64,000 bases of DNA from Lachnospiraceae bacterium (GCA_017416465.1 JAFQCK010000015.1:94825-158824), one strand, 5' to 3'; counted from the first letter of the stretch, positions 1 through 9,546 are shown. The notes: generated from the letters alone by a model not told the origin. Numbers and translations are program-made.

Positions 1-441
1 CCTGAAAGATATTCTTATAATGTGATAAAAGAAACAAAAGAATTTGTTGTGAACCTTGTTACAAAGGATTTGGTTTATGCAGCAGATTTTTGTGGAGTGA
101 AGTCCGGAAGAGATGTAGATAAATTTGAATTTTTAAAATTACATCAGTCAAATTCGGTTAATGTGAAGGCTCCGGGAATAGAGGAAAGTCCTGTGAATAT
201 TGAATGTAAAGTAAGAAAAATAGATGAACTCGGAAGCCATCATATGTTTATAGCTGATGTTGTGTCAGTGAATATAGATGACAAGTATATGGATAAAACA
301 GGAAAGTTCAATTTAAATAAATCGGATTTGGCAGTATATTCGCATGGTGAGTATTTTGCGTTAGGTGAAAAACAGGGAAGCTTTGGATATTCAATATCAA
401 AGAAGAAGGTATCAGGTAAATCGAAAAAAAGAAAGAGTTAG
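1..441 (+). CDS. Flavin reductase-like FMN-binding protein (5' end missing)
   Basis: The reading frame is open from base 1 and ends at TAG 439-441, so the start lies upstream of the window; the GTG at 22 is internal. The 146 visible residues fit the C-terminal part of the flavin reductase-like split-barrel family (FMN-binding, often NAD(P)H:FMN oxidoreductases). The visible signs are the conserved stretch ending in VVNLVTKDL, then AADFCGVKSGRDVDKF, then a strand-rich region with IECKVRKIDELGSHHMFIADV, typical of the barrel near the flavin site. The C-terminus is short and lysine-rich (SKKKVSGKSKKRKS), which is common in small clostridial members. The substrate cannot be told. It ends 35 bp before the ATPase gene, so cotranscription is possible. 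Confidence 0.75.
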   Translation, partial: PERYSYNVIKETKEFVVNLVTKDLVYAADFCGVKSGRDVDKFEFLKLHQSNSVNVKAPGIEESPVNIECKVRKIDELGSHHMFIADVVSVNIDDKYMDKTGKFNLNKSDLAVYSHGEYFALGEKQGSFGYSISKKKVSGKSKKRKS

Positions 442-476
442 TGCTTTGACTCTATAAGGAAGGGTGTGTCGAAACT

Positions 477-2402
477 ATGAAAATAAGTGCATTAACTATT
501 GATAATTTTAAATCGGTAAGGCATTTGGAAATTGAGGAAATTGATAATGCTTGTATTTTGGTGGGTAAAAACAGTACAGGTAAAACAGTGGTGCTGGATG
601 CAATCAGGGCAGTTGCAGGCTTGTATCAGATAAAACCAGAGAATTTCGTTGAAAGCGGTAAAAATATTGAAATCGGAATTACGTTAGATATTGATGAAAA
701 TGATTTACATATGTTAAAAGAGCAGGGGATAATTTCAAAATACAGAAAATATGAAGTGTGGTATAAGGATTTTTGTAATAAACTGCCAACATATTCAAAT
801 GGAAAACTCAAGTTTACTTATATCGTAAATAAAGAAAAAGGTGGTCGATATTCTGATGGTGTTAAGAAAAATAATCCGTACATAAAAGATGTTTTTCCGA
901 AAATTTATTTTATTGATAATCAGAGAAATATAGGAGAATATCAAAAAGACCTTATAAGACAGCAAGGAAATAAGGATTTATTAACACTTGCGGAAGACAG
1001 ATGTATGTTTGACAGAGGAAGAATATGTAATCAGTGTTTTGAATGTATTGGCAAGATACGTTACAAATCAGTTGATGAGCTTACAGCATATGAAACTGCG
1101 AAGATGTTGGAATATAAATTATTTAACAATAATTTGGATAAATTTGCGAGTCAGGTTAACAAATATTTCTCGAAGAATGGGGCAAACTCTCAATATGTAA
1201 AATTCATAGCAAAGTGTGATTACGATAAAATATTTGAAATTAAAACAATGCTTGGAAATAAAGACAGAGGAACGGCAAGCGATATAAGTGCGATGAGTGG
1301 CGGTATGAAAAGTATATATCTATTATCTCTTATTGAGGCTTATGTTGCAGAACAAAGCACAATGCCATGCATAATTATGATAGAGGATCCTGAGATATAT
1401 CTTCATCCCCAGTTGCAAAAATCTGCTAGTGAGATTTTGTATCGATTATCGAAAAAAAATCAGGTTATGTTTGCTACGCACTCTCCTAATATGATATTTA
1501 ATTTTTCAAGCAGACAGATAAAACAGGTGGTTTTAGATGAGGAATTTTACACAACAGTAAATGAAAATACAGATATAGATGTAATCTTGGATGATTTAGG
1601 ATATACTGCAAATGACTTGATGAATGTTAGCTTTGTATTTATTGTAGAAGGTAAACAGGATAGCAGCAGATTGCCTCTTCTTCTTGAAAAGTATTATTCA
1701 GAGATATATGATGAAGACGGAATGTTGCAGAGAATTTCAATTATAACTACTAACAGTTGTACTAATATTAAGACATATGCTAATCTTAAATATATTAATA
1801 AACTATATTTGAAAGACCAGTTCTTGATGATAAGAGATAGCGATGGAAAAAATCCTAAATATCTTGTGAAGCAGCTCTGCGGTTATTATGCACAGCGACA
1901 AAAGGAAGAAACAGAAAAGCTTCCAAGAGTAACACCTAAGAATGTATTGGTATTAAAATATTATTCGTTTGAGAATTATTTTTTAGATCCAAAAGTAATG
2001 GCGAAAATTGGTGTTATAAAAAACGAAGAAGAATTTTATAATATTTTATGGCAAAAATATAGGGACTATCTTTATAAGCTTCCGAGTATGAAGAGAATGT
2101 GCAGAACATTGAATATAAGAATTAATAATAAGCAGGATATAAAGAATAATATGGAAAATATTCGTATTTATGTAAGAGGACATAATTTATATGATATTTT
2201 CTATGGTCGTTACAGGAATGATGCTGAAACGGAGATATTAAAGCGATATATTGATATTGCTCCAAGAGAAAATTTTGCTAATATCCTTGATGCGATTGAC
2301 AGATTTGTATATTTTGAAAATCGTAAAAAAACTGATGATGACATAAGATACGAAGAAAGATACGAAGAAAGCTACGATGAAGGAATGACAGATGAAGAAT
2401 AA
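477..2402 (+). CDS. OLD-family ATPase with Toprim nuclease domain
   Basis: 641 aa. The N-terminal half is an ABC/SMC-like ATPase: Walker A GKNSTGKT at residues 30-37, signature-like MSGGMKS near residue 278, Walker B IIMIEDPEIYLHP near 305, and a switch histidine in ATHSPN near 339. The C-terminal half has a Toprim metal-binding pattern: VEGKQD with Glu near 391 and RDSDG near 454. This architecture is that of OLD-family nucleases (P2 OLD and the GajA subunit of Gabija), which cut DNA and often act in phage defence. No UvrD-like GajB gene follows, so this would be a solitary class 1 OLD protein. A cysteine-rich insert (CxxCxxC within ICNQCFECIG, plus an upstream Cys) lies near residues 177-190 and could bind metal. 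The stop overlaps the shikimate kinase start by 11 bp, implying cotranscription. Defence is a family-based guess. Confidence 0.85.
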   Translation: MKISALTIDNFKSVRHLEIEEIDNACILVGKNSTGKTVVLDAIRAVAGLYQIKPENFVESGKNIEIGITLDIDENDLHMLKEQGIISKYRKYEVWYKDFCNKLPTYSNGKLKFTYIVNKEKGGRYSDGVKKNNPYIKDVFPKIYFIDNQRNIGEYQKDLIRQQGNKDLLTLAEDRCMFDRGRICNQCFECIGKIRYKSVDELTAYETAKMLEYKLFNNNLDKFASQVNKYFSKNGANSQYVKFIAKCDYDKIFEIKTMLGNKDRGTASDISAMSGGMKSIYLLSLIEAYVAEQSTMPCIIMIEDPEIYLHPQLQKSASEILYRLSKKNQVMFATHSPNMIFNFSSRQIKQVVLDEEFYTTVNENTDIDVILDDLGYTANDLMNVSFVFIVEGKQDSSRLPLLLEKYYSEIYDEDGMLQRISIITTNSCTNIKTYANLKYINKLYLKDQFLMIRDSDGKNPKYLVKQLCGYYAQRQKEETEKLPRVTPKNVLVLKYYSFENYFLDPKVMAKIGVIKNEEEFYNILWQKYRDYLYKLPSMKRMCRTLNIRINNKQDIKNNMENIRIYVRGHNLYDIFYGRYRNDAETEILKRYIDIAPRENFANILDAIDRFVYFENRKKTDDDIRYEERYEESYDEGMTDEE

Positions 2403-2886
2403 TATAGTATTAATCGGTATGCCCGGAGTTGGAAAAAGTACAGTAGGAGTTGTACTTGCGAAGATTCTTGGATATCAGTTTATAGATGCTGATATAGTTA
2501 TTCAGCAGGAAACTAAAAAGCTATTAAAAGATATAATTAGTGAAGAAGGGGTTGAAGGTTTTATTGAGATAGAGAATAGAATAAATGCATCCATCAATGT
2601 GGCGAACGCTGTAATTGCTACAGGTGGAAGTGCTGTATATGGTAAGGAAGCGATGGAACACTATAAAGAGATAGGGACTATTGTATATCTTAGATTAGGA
2701 TATGAGGAGATAAATAAAAGACTTAGTGATATTAAGAATCGTGGAGTGGTGTTAAAAAAAGGTCAGAATCTTTTTGATATTTATGAAGAAAGATGTGTTT
2801 TATATGAAAAATACGCAGATATAATAATTGATGAAGCCGGATTAGATGTAGAAGAGACGATAGAAAGAATAGTTTCTTCCATATAG
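2392..2886 (+). CDS. aroK: Shikimate kinase
   Basis: 164 aa, the usual length. It phosphorylates shikimate at the 3-hydroxyl with ATP in the cytoplasmic pathway to chorismate and aromatic amino acids. Visible motifs are Walker A GMPGVGKST (residues 8-16), the substrate Asp in DADIVI, and the glycine pair in ATGGSAVY. The LID is the clostridial form: RGVVLKKGQNLFDIYEERC in place of the RPLL-type lid of enterobacterial enzymes. The start ATG lies inside the 3' end of the upstream ATPase gene, overlapping by 11 bp, so translation is probably coupled. No other aro gene is in the window, which makes this an isolated pathway gene. Confidence in the family is high. Small metabolite kinases can drift in substrate, but the shikimate motifs look intact. 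Confidence 0.88.
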   Translation: MKNNIVLIGMPGVGKSTVGVVLAKILGYQFIDADIVIQQETKKLLKDIISEEGVEGFIEIENRINASINVANAVIATGGSAVYGKEAMEHYKEIGTIVYLRLGYEEINKRLSDIKNRGVVLKKGQNLFDIYEERCVLYEKYADIIIDEAGLDVEETIERIVSSI

Positions 2887-2938
2887 GATAAGTAAAAATG
2901 GAAAATTGTTACAAAAATAATAATATTTAAAAAAATAA

Positions 2939-2966
2939 TTTACAAATATAATCTTTGTGCTATAAT
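2939..2966 (+). promoter_or_regulatory. Predicted sigma-A-type promoter of murA
   Basis: TTTACA (2939-2944), a 16-bp spacer and a perfect TATAAT (2961-2966), 50 bp upstream of the murA start. It follows a 50-bp A/T-rich stretch after the shikimate kinase stop. Confidence 0.6.
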
Positions 2967-3016
2967 CTGTTTAATTGACTAAAAAACCAAGTTGAATTTA
3001 AGGAGCATGTATATAG

Positions 3017-4309
3017 ATGGAACAATATATTATAAAAGGAGGAACTCCTCTTAACGGTGAAGTTGAGATAAGCGGTGCGAAGAATGCAGCGTTGGCAATT
3101 CTTGCGGCAGCTATTATGACTGATGAGACAGTTACTATAGATAATCTTCCGGATGTAAGAGACATCAACGTATTGTTGAAGGCTATTGAGGAAATTGGTG
3201 CTGTAGTAAATCGAGTTGACAGACATTGTGTTAAGATAAATGGTGGAACTATTAATTCGGTAGTAGTGGATTATGAACATATAAAGAAAATTAGAGCTTC
3301 TTATTATTTGCTTGGAGCGCTTCTTGGCAGATTTAAGAAGGCAGAGGTTGCCCTTCCGGGTGGTTGTGAAATAGGAACAAGACCTATTGACCAACATATT
3401 AAAGGATTTAAGGCATTAGGTGCTGATGTATTGATTGAGCATGGAATGATTAAAACTAATGCAGATGAATTAGAAGGCAATCATATATATATGGATGTGG
3501 TTTCTGTTGGAGCTACGATTAATGTGATGCTTGCAGCGACATTGGCGACAGGAAAGACAATTATTGAAAATGCAGCGAAAGAACCTCATATCGTTGATGT
3601 GGCTAACATGTTAAACAGTATGGGTGCTAATATAAAAGGTGCGGGAACTGATGTGATTAGGATTAGAGGTGTTGAGAAACTTCATAAGACAGAGTATTCA
3701 GTTATTCCGGATCAGATAGAGGCGGGAACATTTATGTTTGCAGCAGCCGCAACAAATGGAAATGTTTTGGTTAAGAATGTAATACCTAAGCATTTGGAGG
3801 CTATTACAGCTAAACTTCTTGAGATAGGATGTGCTATTGAAGAATATGATGATGCGGTAAGAGTAATTGGAGTAGAGAAACTTAATAATACTCAGGTTAA
3901 GACTCTTCCATATCCGGGATATCCTACAGATATGCAACCACAGATAGTTGTGACATTAGCAATTGCTACAGGAACAAGTATTGTAACTGAAAGTATTTTT
4001 GAAAACAGATTTAAATATGTTGCAGAGTTGGCAAGAATGGGTGCAAATATTAAGGTTGAAGGAAATACAGCGATAATTGATGGTGTTAATCAGCTTACGG
4101 GTGCACAGATTAGTGCTCCGGATTTAAGAGCCGGTGCAGCACTTGTAATAGCAGGTCTTGTAGCCAAAGGATTTACAACAATTGATGACATAAAATATAT
4201 TCACAGAGGTTATGAGAACTTCGAAGTGAAGTTAAGAGCGTTAGGCGCTAATATAGAAAAAGTAAATTCTGAAAAAGAAGCTATGACTTTTAAATTAAAA
4301 ATTGGTTAA
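3017..4309 (+). CDS. murA: UDP-N-acetylglucosamine 1-carboxyvinyltransferase
   Basis: 430 aa, full length. It transfers enolpyruvate from PEP to UDP-GlcNAc, the first committed step of peptidoglycan synthesis, in the cytoplasm. The N-terminus has the family hallmark [16 protein letters not shown]. The catalytic cysteine targeted by fosfomycin is visible as Cys117 in [14 protein letters not shown], so the protein has the fosfomycin-sensitive Cys rather than the Asp variant. The two inside-out alpha/beta domains are recognisable by repeats such as [13 protein letters not shown] near the C-terminus. The ribosome-binding site AAGGAG lies at 3000-3005. Many Gram-positives have two copies (murA and murAB/murZ); which one this is cannot be decided here. 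It has its own promoter and is followed by a metK regulatory region. Confidence 0.95.
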   Translation: MEQYIIKGGTPLNGEVEISGAKNAALAILAAAIMTDETVTIDNLPDVRDINVLLKAIEEIGAVVNRVDRHCVKINGGTINSVVVDYEHIKKIRASYYLLGALLGRFKKAEVALPGGCEIGTRPIDQHIKGFKALGADVLIEHGMIKTNADELEGNHIYMDVVSVGATINVMLAATLATGKTIIENAAKEPHIVDVANMLNSMGANIKGAGTDVIRIRGVEKLHKTEYSVIPDQIEAGTFMFAAAATNGNVLVKNVIPKHLEAITAKLLEIGCAIEEYDDAVRVIGVEKLNNTQVKTLPYPGYPTDMQPQIVVTLAIATGTSIVTESIFENRFKYVAELARMGANIKVEGNTAIIDGVNQLTGAQISAPDLRAGAALVIAGLVAKGFTTIDDIKYIHRGYENFEVKLRALGANIEKVNSEKEAMTFKLKIG

Positions 4310-4315
4310 AATATA

Positions 4316-4344
4316 TTGACTTATTAAATAAATTTTGTTATTGT
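4316..4344 (+). promoter_or_regulatory. Candidate promoter of the metK transcript
   Basis: TTGACT (4316-4321), a 17-bp spacer and TATTGT (4339-4344). It starts just after the murA stop and would transcribe the palindromic element, the SAM riboswitch and metK. The -10 box is imperfect. Confidence 0.45.
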
Positions 4345-4372
4345 AAGTCGTGATAAAATTTAATATATATTC

Positions 4373-4522
4373 TTGTAACTGTTCAGAGCCAAGCTCGAAA
4401 ACACTATGTGTTTCCTCGCTGTGGCGTATTCGCCAAATAGATTTGAATTAAAAAGTATTTATGAATACTTATATTCATGAATATTTTTTAATTCAAATCT
4501 GCGTGGCTCTGAACAGTTACAA
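4373..4522 (+). mobile_element. MITE-like palindromic element upstream of the SAM riboswitch
   Basis: The element is 150 bp with perfect 18-bp terminal inverted repeats, TTGTAACTGTTCAGAGCC at 4373-4390 and its reverse complement at 4505-4522. Both sides are flanked by ATTC (4369-4372 and 4523-4526), which could be a 4-bp target-site duplication. Inside are smaller hairpins (4422-4435, TGGCG/CGCCA; 4397-4414, roughly GAAAACAC/GTGTTTCC) and a long near-perfect palindrome from 4439 to 4500. There is no open reading frame. The layout fits a miniature inverted-repeat transposable element mobilised in trans. A structured leader RNA is the alternative. Confidence 0.6.
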
Positions 4523-4525
4523 ATT

Positions 4526-4625
4526 CTCTTATTAAGAGTGGTGGAGATACAAGGGTCTATGAAGCCACAGCAACCCCCTATATGAGGAAGGTGCTTTCCT
4601 AAGCGAGAAATCGAACAATAAGCGG
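4526..4625 (+). promoter_or_regulatory. SAM-I (S-box) riboswitch
   Basis: The sequence carries the S-box core: CTCTTATTAAGAGTGGTGGAGA at the 5' side, then ATGAAGCCACAGCAACC, a variable hairpin, AAGGTGCT, CCTAAGCGAGA and the closing ATAAGCG that pairs with the opening CTCTTAT to form P1. It sits in the metK leader and is followed by a Rho-independent terminator, the classic arrangement in which bound S-adenosylmethionine frees the terminator and shuts off the gene. Because the downstream gene makes SAM, this is direct product feedback. Confidence 0.93.
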
Positions 4626-4642
4626 AAATGATTTTGAAATTT

Positions 4643-4674
4643 AGTCCACTCCGTTTATGGAGTGGGCTTTTTTG
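4643..4674 (+). terminator. Riboswitch-controlled transcription terminator
   Basis: AGTCCACTCC (4643-4652) pairs with GGAGTGGGCT (4659-4668), with one G-U pair and a 6-nt loop, followed by TTTTTT. It lies between the S-box and metK and is the expression platform. Confidence 0.88.
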
Positions 4675-4767
4675 ATGCAAAAGCCCGACAAGCGAAAGAG
4701 TGGTAAAAGTTGTTGTTAAGCGGGAGTTATAATCAATTATATTGTATAAAAAGAAAGGAAAATACAA

Positions 4768-5955
4768 ATGGAAAAATTATTATTTACTTCAGAATCAGTT
4801 ACAGAAGGTCATCCTGATAAAATCTGTGACCAAATATCAGACGCCGTATTAGATGCATTACTAGCGCAGGACCCAATGAGTCGTGTTGCTTGTGAAACAG
4901 CTATTACAACAGGTTTAGTACTTGTTATGGGCGAAATTACAACAAAAGCAGAAATCAATATTCAGAAAATTGTAAGAGATACGATTAGAGAAATTGGTTA
5001 TGATGATTCTAAAAAAGGATTTGATGCAAATACTTGTGGTGTAATTGTTGCTTTAGATGAACAGTCAGCTGATATTGCTATGGGTGTTGATAAGGCACTT
5101 GAAGCTAAAGAAAACACTATGACAGATGAGCAGATTGAAGCAATCGGTGCAGGAGATCAGGGTATGATGTTTGGTTTCGCTTCTAATGAAACAGAAGAAT
5201 TAATGCCATATCCAATAGCACTTGCTCATAAGCTTTCAAGAAGACTTACAGAGGTTCGTAAGAATGGAACTCTTAACTATTTAAGAGCAGATGGAAAGAC
5301 ACAGGTAACAGTTGAATATGATGAAAATGGAAAGCCTGTACATCTTGATGCGGTTGTATTATCTACACAGCATGATGAAGAAGTTACTCAGGAGCAGATT
5401 CATGCAGATATTAAGAAACATGTATTTGAGCCGATTCTTCCAACTGAGTTAATTGATGAGAATACAAAGTTCTTTATCAATCCTACAGGAAGATTTGTTA
5501 TCGGTGGACCAAATGGTGACAGTGGTGTAACAGGAAGAAAGATTATTGTTGATACTTATGGCGGATATGCTCGTCATGGTGGTGGCGCATTCTCAGGTAA
5601 GGATTGCACAAAGGTAGACCGTTCAGCAGCTTACGCTGCAAGATACGTTGCAAAGAATATTGTAGCAGCAGGACTTGCAGATAAATGTGAAATCCAGCTT
5701 TCATATGCAATCGGTGTTGCACATCCAACATCTGTTATGGTGGATACATTTGGAACAGGTAAATTATCTGATGAAAAGATTGTAGAAATTATCAGAGAAA
5801 ACTTTGATTTACGTCCTGCGGGAATTATTAAGATGCTTGATTTACGTCGTCCTATTTACAAACAGACAGCAGCATATGGTCATTTTGGTAGAAATGATTT
5901 AGATTTACCATGGGAAAAGACTGATAAGGCAGAAGAACTTAAGAAATATTTATAA
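4768..5955 (+). CDS. metK: S-adenosylmethionine synthetase
   Basis: 395 aa, the usual length. It makes SAM from methionine and ATP in the cytoplasm. Visible signature parts are [20 protein letters not shown] at the N-terminus with the ATP-binding His and metal-binding Asp, [10 protein letters not shown] in the middle, and the P-loop-like [20 protein letters not shown] towards the C-terminus. The ribosome-binding site AAAGGAAA precedes the ATG by about 8 bases. The gene is monocistronic, between an S-box leader and a strong terminator. Expression should fall when SAM is plentiful. Confidence 0.97.
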   Translation: MEKLLFTSESVTEGHPDKICDQISDAVLDALLAQDPMSRVACETAITTGLVLVMGEITTKAEINIQKIVRDTIREIGYDDSKKGFDANTCGVIVALDEQSADIAMGVDKALEAKENTMTDEQIEAIGAGDQGMMFGFASNETEELMPYPIALAHKLSRRLTEVRKNGTLNYLRADGKTQVTVEYDENGKPVHLDAVVLSTQHDEEVTQEQIHADIKKHVFEPILPTELIDENTKFFINPTGRFVIGGPNGDSGVTGRKIIVDTYGGYARHGGGAFSGKDCTKVDRSAAYAARYVAKNIVAAGLADKCEIQLSYAIGVAHPTSVMVDTFGTGKLSDEKIVEIIRENFDLRPAGIIKMLDLRRPIYKQTAAYGHFGRNDLDLPWEKTDKAEELKKYL

Positions 5956-5990
5956 TATTGATGACAGTAAAGTGATTTAAAAAATTATAA

Positions 5991-6033
5991 AAATACAGAC
6001 AGAAATTTATAAAAGTTTTGTCTGTATTTTTTT
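5991..6033 (+). terminator. Rho-independent terminator after metK
   Basis: AAATACAGACA (5991-6001) and TGTCTGTATTT (6019-6029) form an 11-bp perfect stem followed by a T-run. Confidence 0.88.
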
Positions 6034-6148
6034 GTCTGAGTATATATTTTTATTAAAAGTTTATAATTAAAATTAATTCTTTATTAGTATAAGTTATGTC
6101 AGTGTGATAAAATGATAGAATGAAAATGTAAAGGATTGGATTTTAGTT

Positions 6149-7675
6149 ATGAAATTTAAGACAAAAATTAAAATATCTTTTGCAATAATTGCAATTTGCC
6201 CAATTGTGATAATGTTATTGCTATTTATATCAGTTTTTATGCTTCAGGTTAAAAGAGTTGAATGGCAGTATGATATTGATGATGTTGGAATTGATGCAAT
6301 TGTTAATCAGACAAAGTTTTATAATAAATTAACGAATGAGTTTTATGATGAGCTTATGAGGGTTGCAGGTAATGAGCCCGATAGATTTAAGGATACGGAT
6401 TATCTGAAAAAAGTTAATCAAAAATTACAGGACAGACATTCTTTTATTTTAGTCGAAATAAATTCTCAGATGCAATTTGACGGTTCAAGTAAAGAGAATA
6501 AAGAGTTTTTGGAAACTCTTCCAAGTTATAGAGGGGAAAATGAACATATAGTATATTATGATGGTAATTCGTATATATATGGCGATTATAAATATCTTAT
6601 AAAGGAAATTGGATTTGAACTTTCTGATAATAAAAGTGGTTGTGTTTATATAGTAACTGCAATGGAGAAAGTTATACTGCAAGTAAGAGAAATGGTTTTG
6701 GAAATGTTTATTTCGATTATTATAGTCGTTATTCTAACTTGTATTGTTTTGGGAATTTGGATTCAACGCAGTGTAATGAGACCGGTTACCAGATTGACTG
6801 ATGCGACTAAAAAAATTGCAGAAGGAGATTTGGACTTTGTATTAGAACGTACAAGTAAAGATGAATTTGGGGATTTATGTGAAGATTTCGAATATATGAG
6901 AAAAAGATTAAAAGAATCAGCTGAAGAAAATATACGTAATGAAGAAGAAAGTAAGGAACTTATAAGTAATATTTCGCATGATTTAAAAACACCAATAACA
7001 GCAATTAAAGGATATGTTGAAGGAATTATGGATGGAGTTGCTGATACTCCTGAAAAGAAGGATAAGTATATAAGAACTATTTATAATAAAGCTAATGATA
7101 TGGATAAGCTTATAGGGGAACTTACATTGTATTCTAAGATTGATACGAACAGGATACCATACAATTTCAATAAAGTTAATGTGGACGAATATTTTTCGGA
7201 TTGCGTAGAAGAAATTGTGGTAGAGCTTGAAGCGAAAAATATAACACTAAACTATTTTAATTATGTAGATAAGGATACATTGATTATTGCAGATCCTGAA
7301 CAGTTAAAGAGAGTTATTAATAATATAATTAGTAATTCTGTTAAATATATTGGTAATAAAAAAGGGGCTGTTAATATCAGGGTTAATGATGAAGCAGATT
7401 TTATTCATGTTGAGATTGAAGATAATGGTAAGGGAATAAGCCAAAAAGATTTACCATATATTTTTGACAGATTTTATAGGACAGATATCTCAAGAAATTC
7501 TAATCAGGGTGGAAGTGGCATAGGACTTGCGATTGTTAAAAAGATTATTGAAGTACATGGTGGAAGAATCTGGGCAAACAGTAAAGAAAATACTGGAACT
7601 ATAATGCATTTTATATTAAGAAAATATTATGAACCGGAGGTTAATGCGGATTATGAGCAAAATATTGATAATTGA
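6149..7675 (+). CDS. Sensor histidine kinase
   Basis: 508 aa membrane sensor kinase. Transmembrane helix 1 spans about residues 8-31, an extracellular sensor loop about 32-180, and helix 2 about 182-206. A HAMP linker follows (about 206-258, with MRPVTRLTDATKKIAEGDLD). The HisKA domain carries phospho-accepting His277 in SNISHDLKTPITAIKGY. The HATPase domain shows the N box (IISNSVKY), G1 (DNGKGIS), F box (FDRFYR) and G2 (GGSGIGLAIVKKI). The gene overlaps the response regulator gene, so they form one two-component system. The loop has no recognisable ligand domain, so the stimulus is unknown. Nothing here ties it to the starch locus. Confidence 0.93.
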   Translation: MKFKTKIKISFAIIAICPIVIMLLLFISVFMLQVKRVEWQYDIDDVGIDAIVNQTKFYNKLTNEFYDELMRVAGNEPDRFKDTDYLKKVNQKLQDRHSFILVEINSQMQFDGSSKENKEFLETLPSYRGENEHIVYYDGNSYIYGDYKYLIKEIGFELSDNKSGCVYIVTAMEKVILQVREMVLEMFISIIIVVILTCIVLGIWIQRSVMRPVTRLTDATKKIAEGDLDFVLERTSKDEFGDLCEDFEYMRKRLKESAEENIRNEEESKELISNISHDLKTPITAIKGYVEGIMDGVADTPEKKDKYIRTIYNKANDMDKLIGELTLYSKIDTNRIPYNFNKVNVDEYFSDCVEEIVVELEAKNITLNYFNYVDKDTLIIADPEQLKRVINNIISNSVKYIGNKKGAVNIRVNDEADFIHVEIEDNGKGISQKDLPYIFDRFYRTDISRNSNQGGSGIGLAIVKKIIEVHGGRIWANSKENTGTIMHFILRKYYEPEVNADYEQNIDN

Positions 7676-8342
7676 AGATGAAGAAAGTATAGCAGAATTA
7701 GAAAAAGATTATCTTGAGATTAACGGATATGAGGTAGTTATTGAAAATTCAGGAAAAGATGGGCTTGATAATGCTTTGGAAAATGACTATGACTTGATTT
7801 TGTTAGATATAATGTTGCCGGAAATAGATGGATTTGAAATATGTCGTCAGGTAAGAAATAAGAAGAATACGCCTATACTACTTGTATCTGCAAAAAAAGA
7901 TGATATTGATAAGATAAGAGGATTGGGACTTGGTGCTGATGATTATATAACAAAACCGTTTAGTCCGAGTGAACTTGTTGCAAGAGTTAAAGCACACATG
8001 GCAAGATATGAAAGATTAATCGGAGCAGGAGTAAGTGAAAATGAGATAATAGAAATTCGTGGATTAAAAATTGATAAAACTGCAAGAAGAGTATTTATTA
8101 ATGATGAGGAAAAGATATTTACTACGAAGGAATTTGACTTGCTCACATTTCTTGCACAGAATCCTAACAGAGTATTTTCTAAGGAAGAATTATTTAATAA
8201 GATTTGGGATATGGAATCTGTAGGCGAAATTGCGACAGTTACGGTTCATATCAAAAAAATAAGGGAAAAGATTGAGTTTTCAACATCTAAGCCACAATAT
8301 ATAGAGACTATTTGGGGTGTAGGATACCGCTTTAAGATGTAA
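7653..8342 (+). CDS. OmpR/PhoB-family response regulator
   Basis: 229 aa from the chosen start. It has an N-terminal receiver domain with the acidic pair in IIEDEES, phospho-accepting Asp52 in LLDIMLPEIDG, and the conserved Lys in DDYITKPFSPSE. A C-terminal winged-helix DNA-binding domain (about residues 128-229) has FTTKEFDLLTFLAQNPNRVFSKEEL and ends in ETIWGVGYRFKM. In-frame ATGs also exist at 7629 and 7644. GGAGG at 7636-7640 is 12 bp before 7653 and only 3 bp before 7644. The protein MSKILIIEDEES is the canonical N-terminus, so 7653 is preferred. It overlaps the kinase gene and should be its partner. Confidence 0.93.
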   Translation: MSKILIIEDEESIAELEKDYLEINGYEVVIENSGKDGLDNALENDYDLILLDIMLPEIDGFEICRQVRNKKNTPILLVSAKKDDIDKIRGLGLGADDYITKPFSPSELVARVKAHMARYERLIGAGVSENEIIEIRGLKIDKTARRVFINDEEKIFTTKEFDLLTFLAQNPNRVFSKEELFNKIWDMESVGEIATVTVHIKKIREKIEFSTSKPQYIETIWGVGYRFKM

Positions 8343-8466
8343 AAATTTAATTGAATTTAAAATGATAATATGTTATTCATTTGCAGGAAAAGGTTTGTAT
8401 GGATTGTTGTATAAATTTTTATAAACTGAACATAATATTTCCATAAAATATAAAGTGAGGGATATA

Positions 8467-9546
8467 ATGGAAACAACAAACAATGACAAGGGAAAATATC
8501 TTCTTAAGTTGGTATTAGTAATAACAGCAGTATACATAGGTGCAAAGTATCTGCTGTTTATTTTTTTACCATTTTTGATTGCATATATTTTAAAACTAAT
8601 ACTTAAGCCTATCGTTGATTATTGTGAAAATAGATTTAAGATTAATAGAAAAATATTCTCAATATTTTTGCTTATAGTTATTCTTGCTGTTTTGATTACG
8701 GTGTTTGTGTTGGGTATAGGTATTCTTACGAAACAGGTAAGGAAGCTTGTTACGAATAGTGGTTATTATGTGGAAAAGGTGGAAAATATTACTGACAAAT
8801 GCTGTAGGACTGTGGAAAAGTATTCAGGAATAGAAAGTAGAGATGTGAAATTATATATAGAAAAAGGTCGGGATGAATTAATACAAAAAACAAAAGAATC
8901 AGGTATTGCATATACAGTTATGAACAAATCAGTAAATATAATAATAATTATTATTAACGGAGGAATTGCCATATTCACTTCTGTTTTAGCGGCTTATTAT
9001 ATGATTAATAAGCATAAAAAGGATATGTATAATGATGTTAGTGTTAATGAAAAAAATAATGATAAGAATAATGATAATAAGCAGGCATTGTTAACAGATG
9101 CAAGAAAAATAGTAAAAAAAGTTACGAAGGTATGTGTGGCTTATCTCAAAACGGAGTTAATAATAATGTTTGTAACTTTTTTGATATGCTTTATAGCATT
9201 TCATATAATAAAAAATGAATATTCATTTTTATTTGCAGTAATTGTTGGTATATTAGATTCATTACCGTTAATTGGAGTTGGAACTGTTCTTATTCCATAT
9301 GCTTTAATTAAACTGCTTATGGAAGAATATTTAAGTGCACTTATAATTGTTTTTACATTCATATTATGCTATGTGTTTAGAGAAATAACAGAACCAAAAC
9401 TTATGGGAGCAGGCGTAGGAATATCACCACTGGCAACAATAGTATCAATATACACAGGACTTAAAGTATTCGGAATAATCGGTGTGCTGCTAGGACCGGT
9501 ATTCTATATAGTTGTAATAGAAATAATGGATATGATAAAAACATAA
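8467..9546 (+). CDS. AI-2E family (YdiK/YtvI/PerM-type) membrane transporter
   Basis: 359 aa from ATG 8467, which has GAGG at 8457-8460 with 6-bp spacing; a GTG at 8455 is in frame but overlaps that site. The protein is polytopic, with hydrophobic pairs near the N-terminus (LVLVITAVYIGAKYLLF, IFLPFLIAYILKLILKPIVD), in the middle, and at the C-terminus. It carries the family hallmark FAVIVGILDSLPLIGVGTVLIPYAL and the late GVLLGPVFYIVVIEIMD. Members include exporters of AI-2, Na+(Li+)/H+ antiporters and sporulation-linked YtvI, so the substrate is not predictable. A lysine/asparagine-rich cytoplasmic loop (about residues 180-210) is low-complexity. Confidence 0.85.
   Translation: METTNNDKGKYLLKLVLVITAVYIGAKYLLFIFLPFLIAYILKLILKPIVDYCENRFKINRKIFSIFLLIVILAVLITVFVLGIGILTKQVRKLVTNSGYYVEKVENITDKCCRTVEKYSGIESRDVKLYIEKGRDELIQKTKESGIAYTVMNKSVNIIIIIINGGIAIFTSVLAAYYMINKHKKDMYNDVSVNEKNNDKNNDNKQALLTDARKIVKKVTKVCVAYLKTELIIMFVTFLICFIAFHIIKNEYSFLFAVIVGILDSLPLIGVGTVLIPYALIKLLMEEYLSALIIVFTFILCYVFREITEPKLMGAGVGISPLATIVSIYTGLKVFGIIGVLLGPVFYIVVIEIMDMIKT

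Noticed and set aside
988-1200. Small + strand frame inside the OLD ATPase gene
   Set aside because: It overlaps a clearly coding frame with intact motifs and gives no recognisable protein.
6061-6148. A promoter upstream of the histidine kinase
   Set aside because: TATAAG and GATAAA candidates have no -35 box at proper spacing, so I did not list one.
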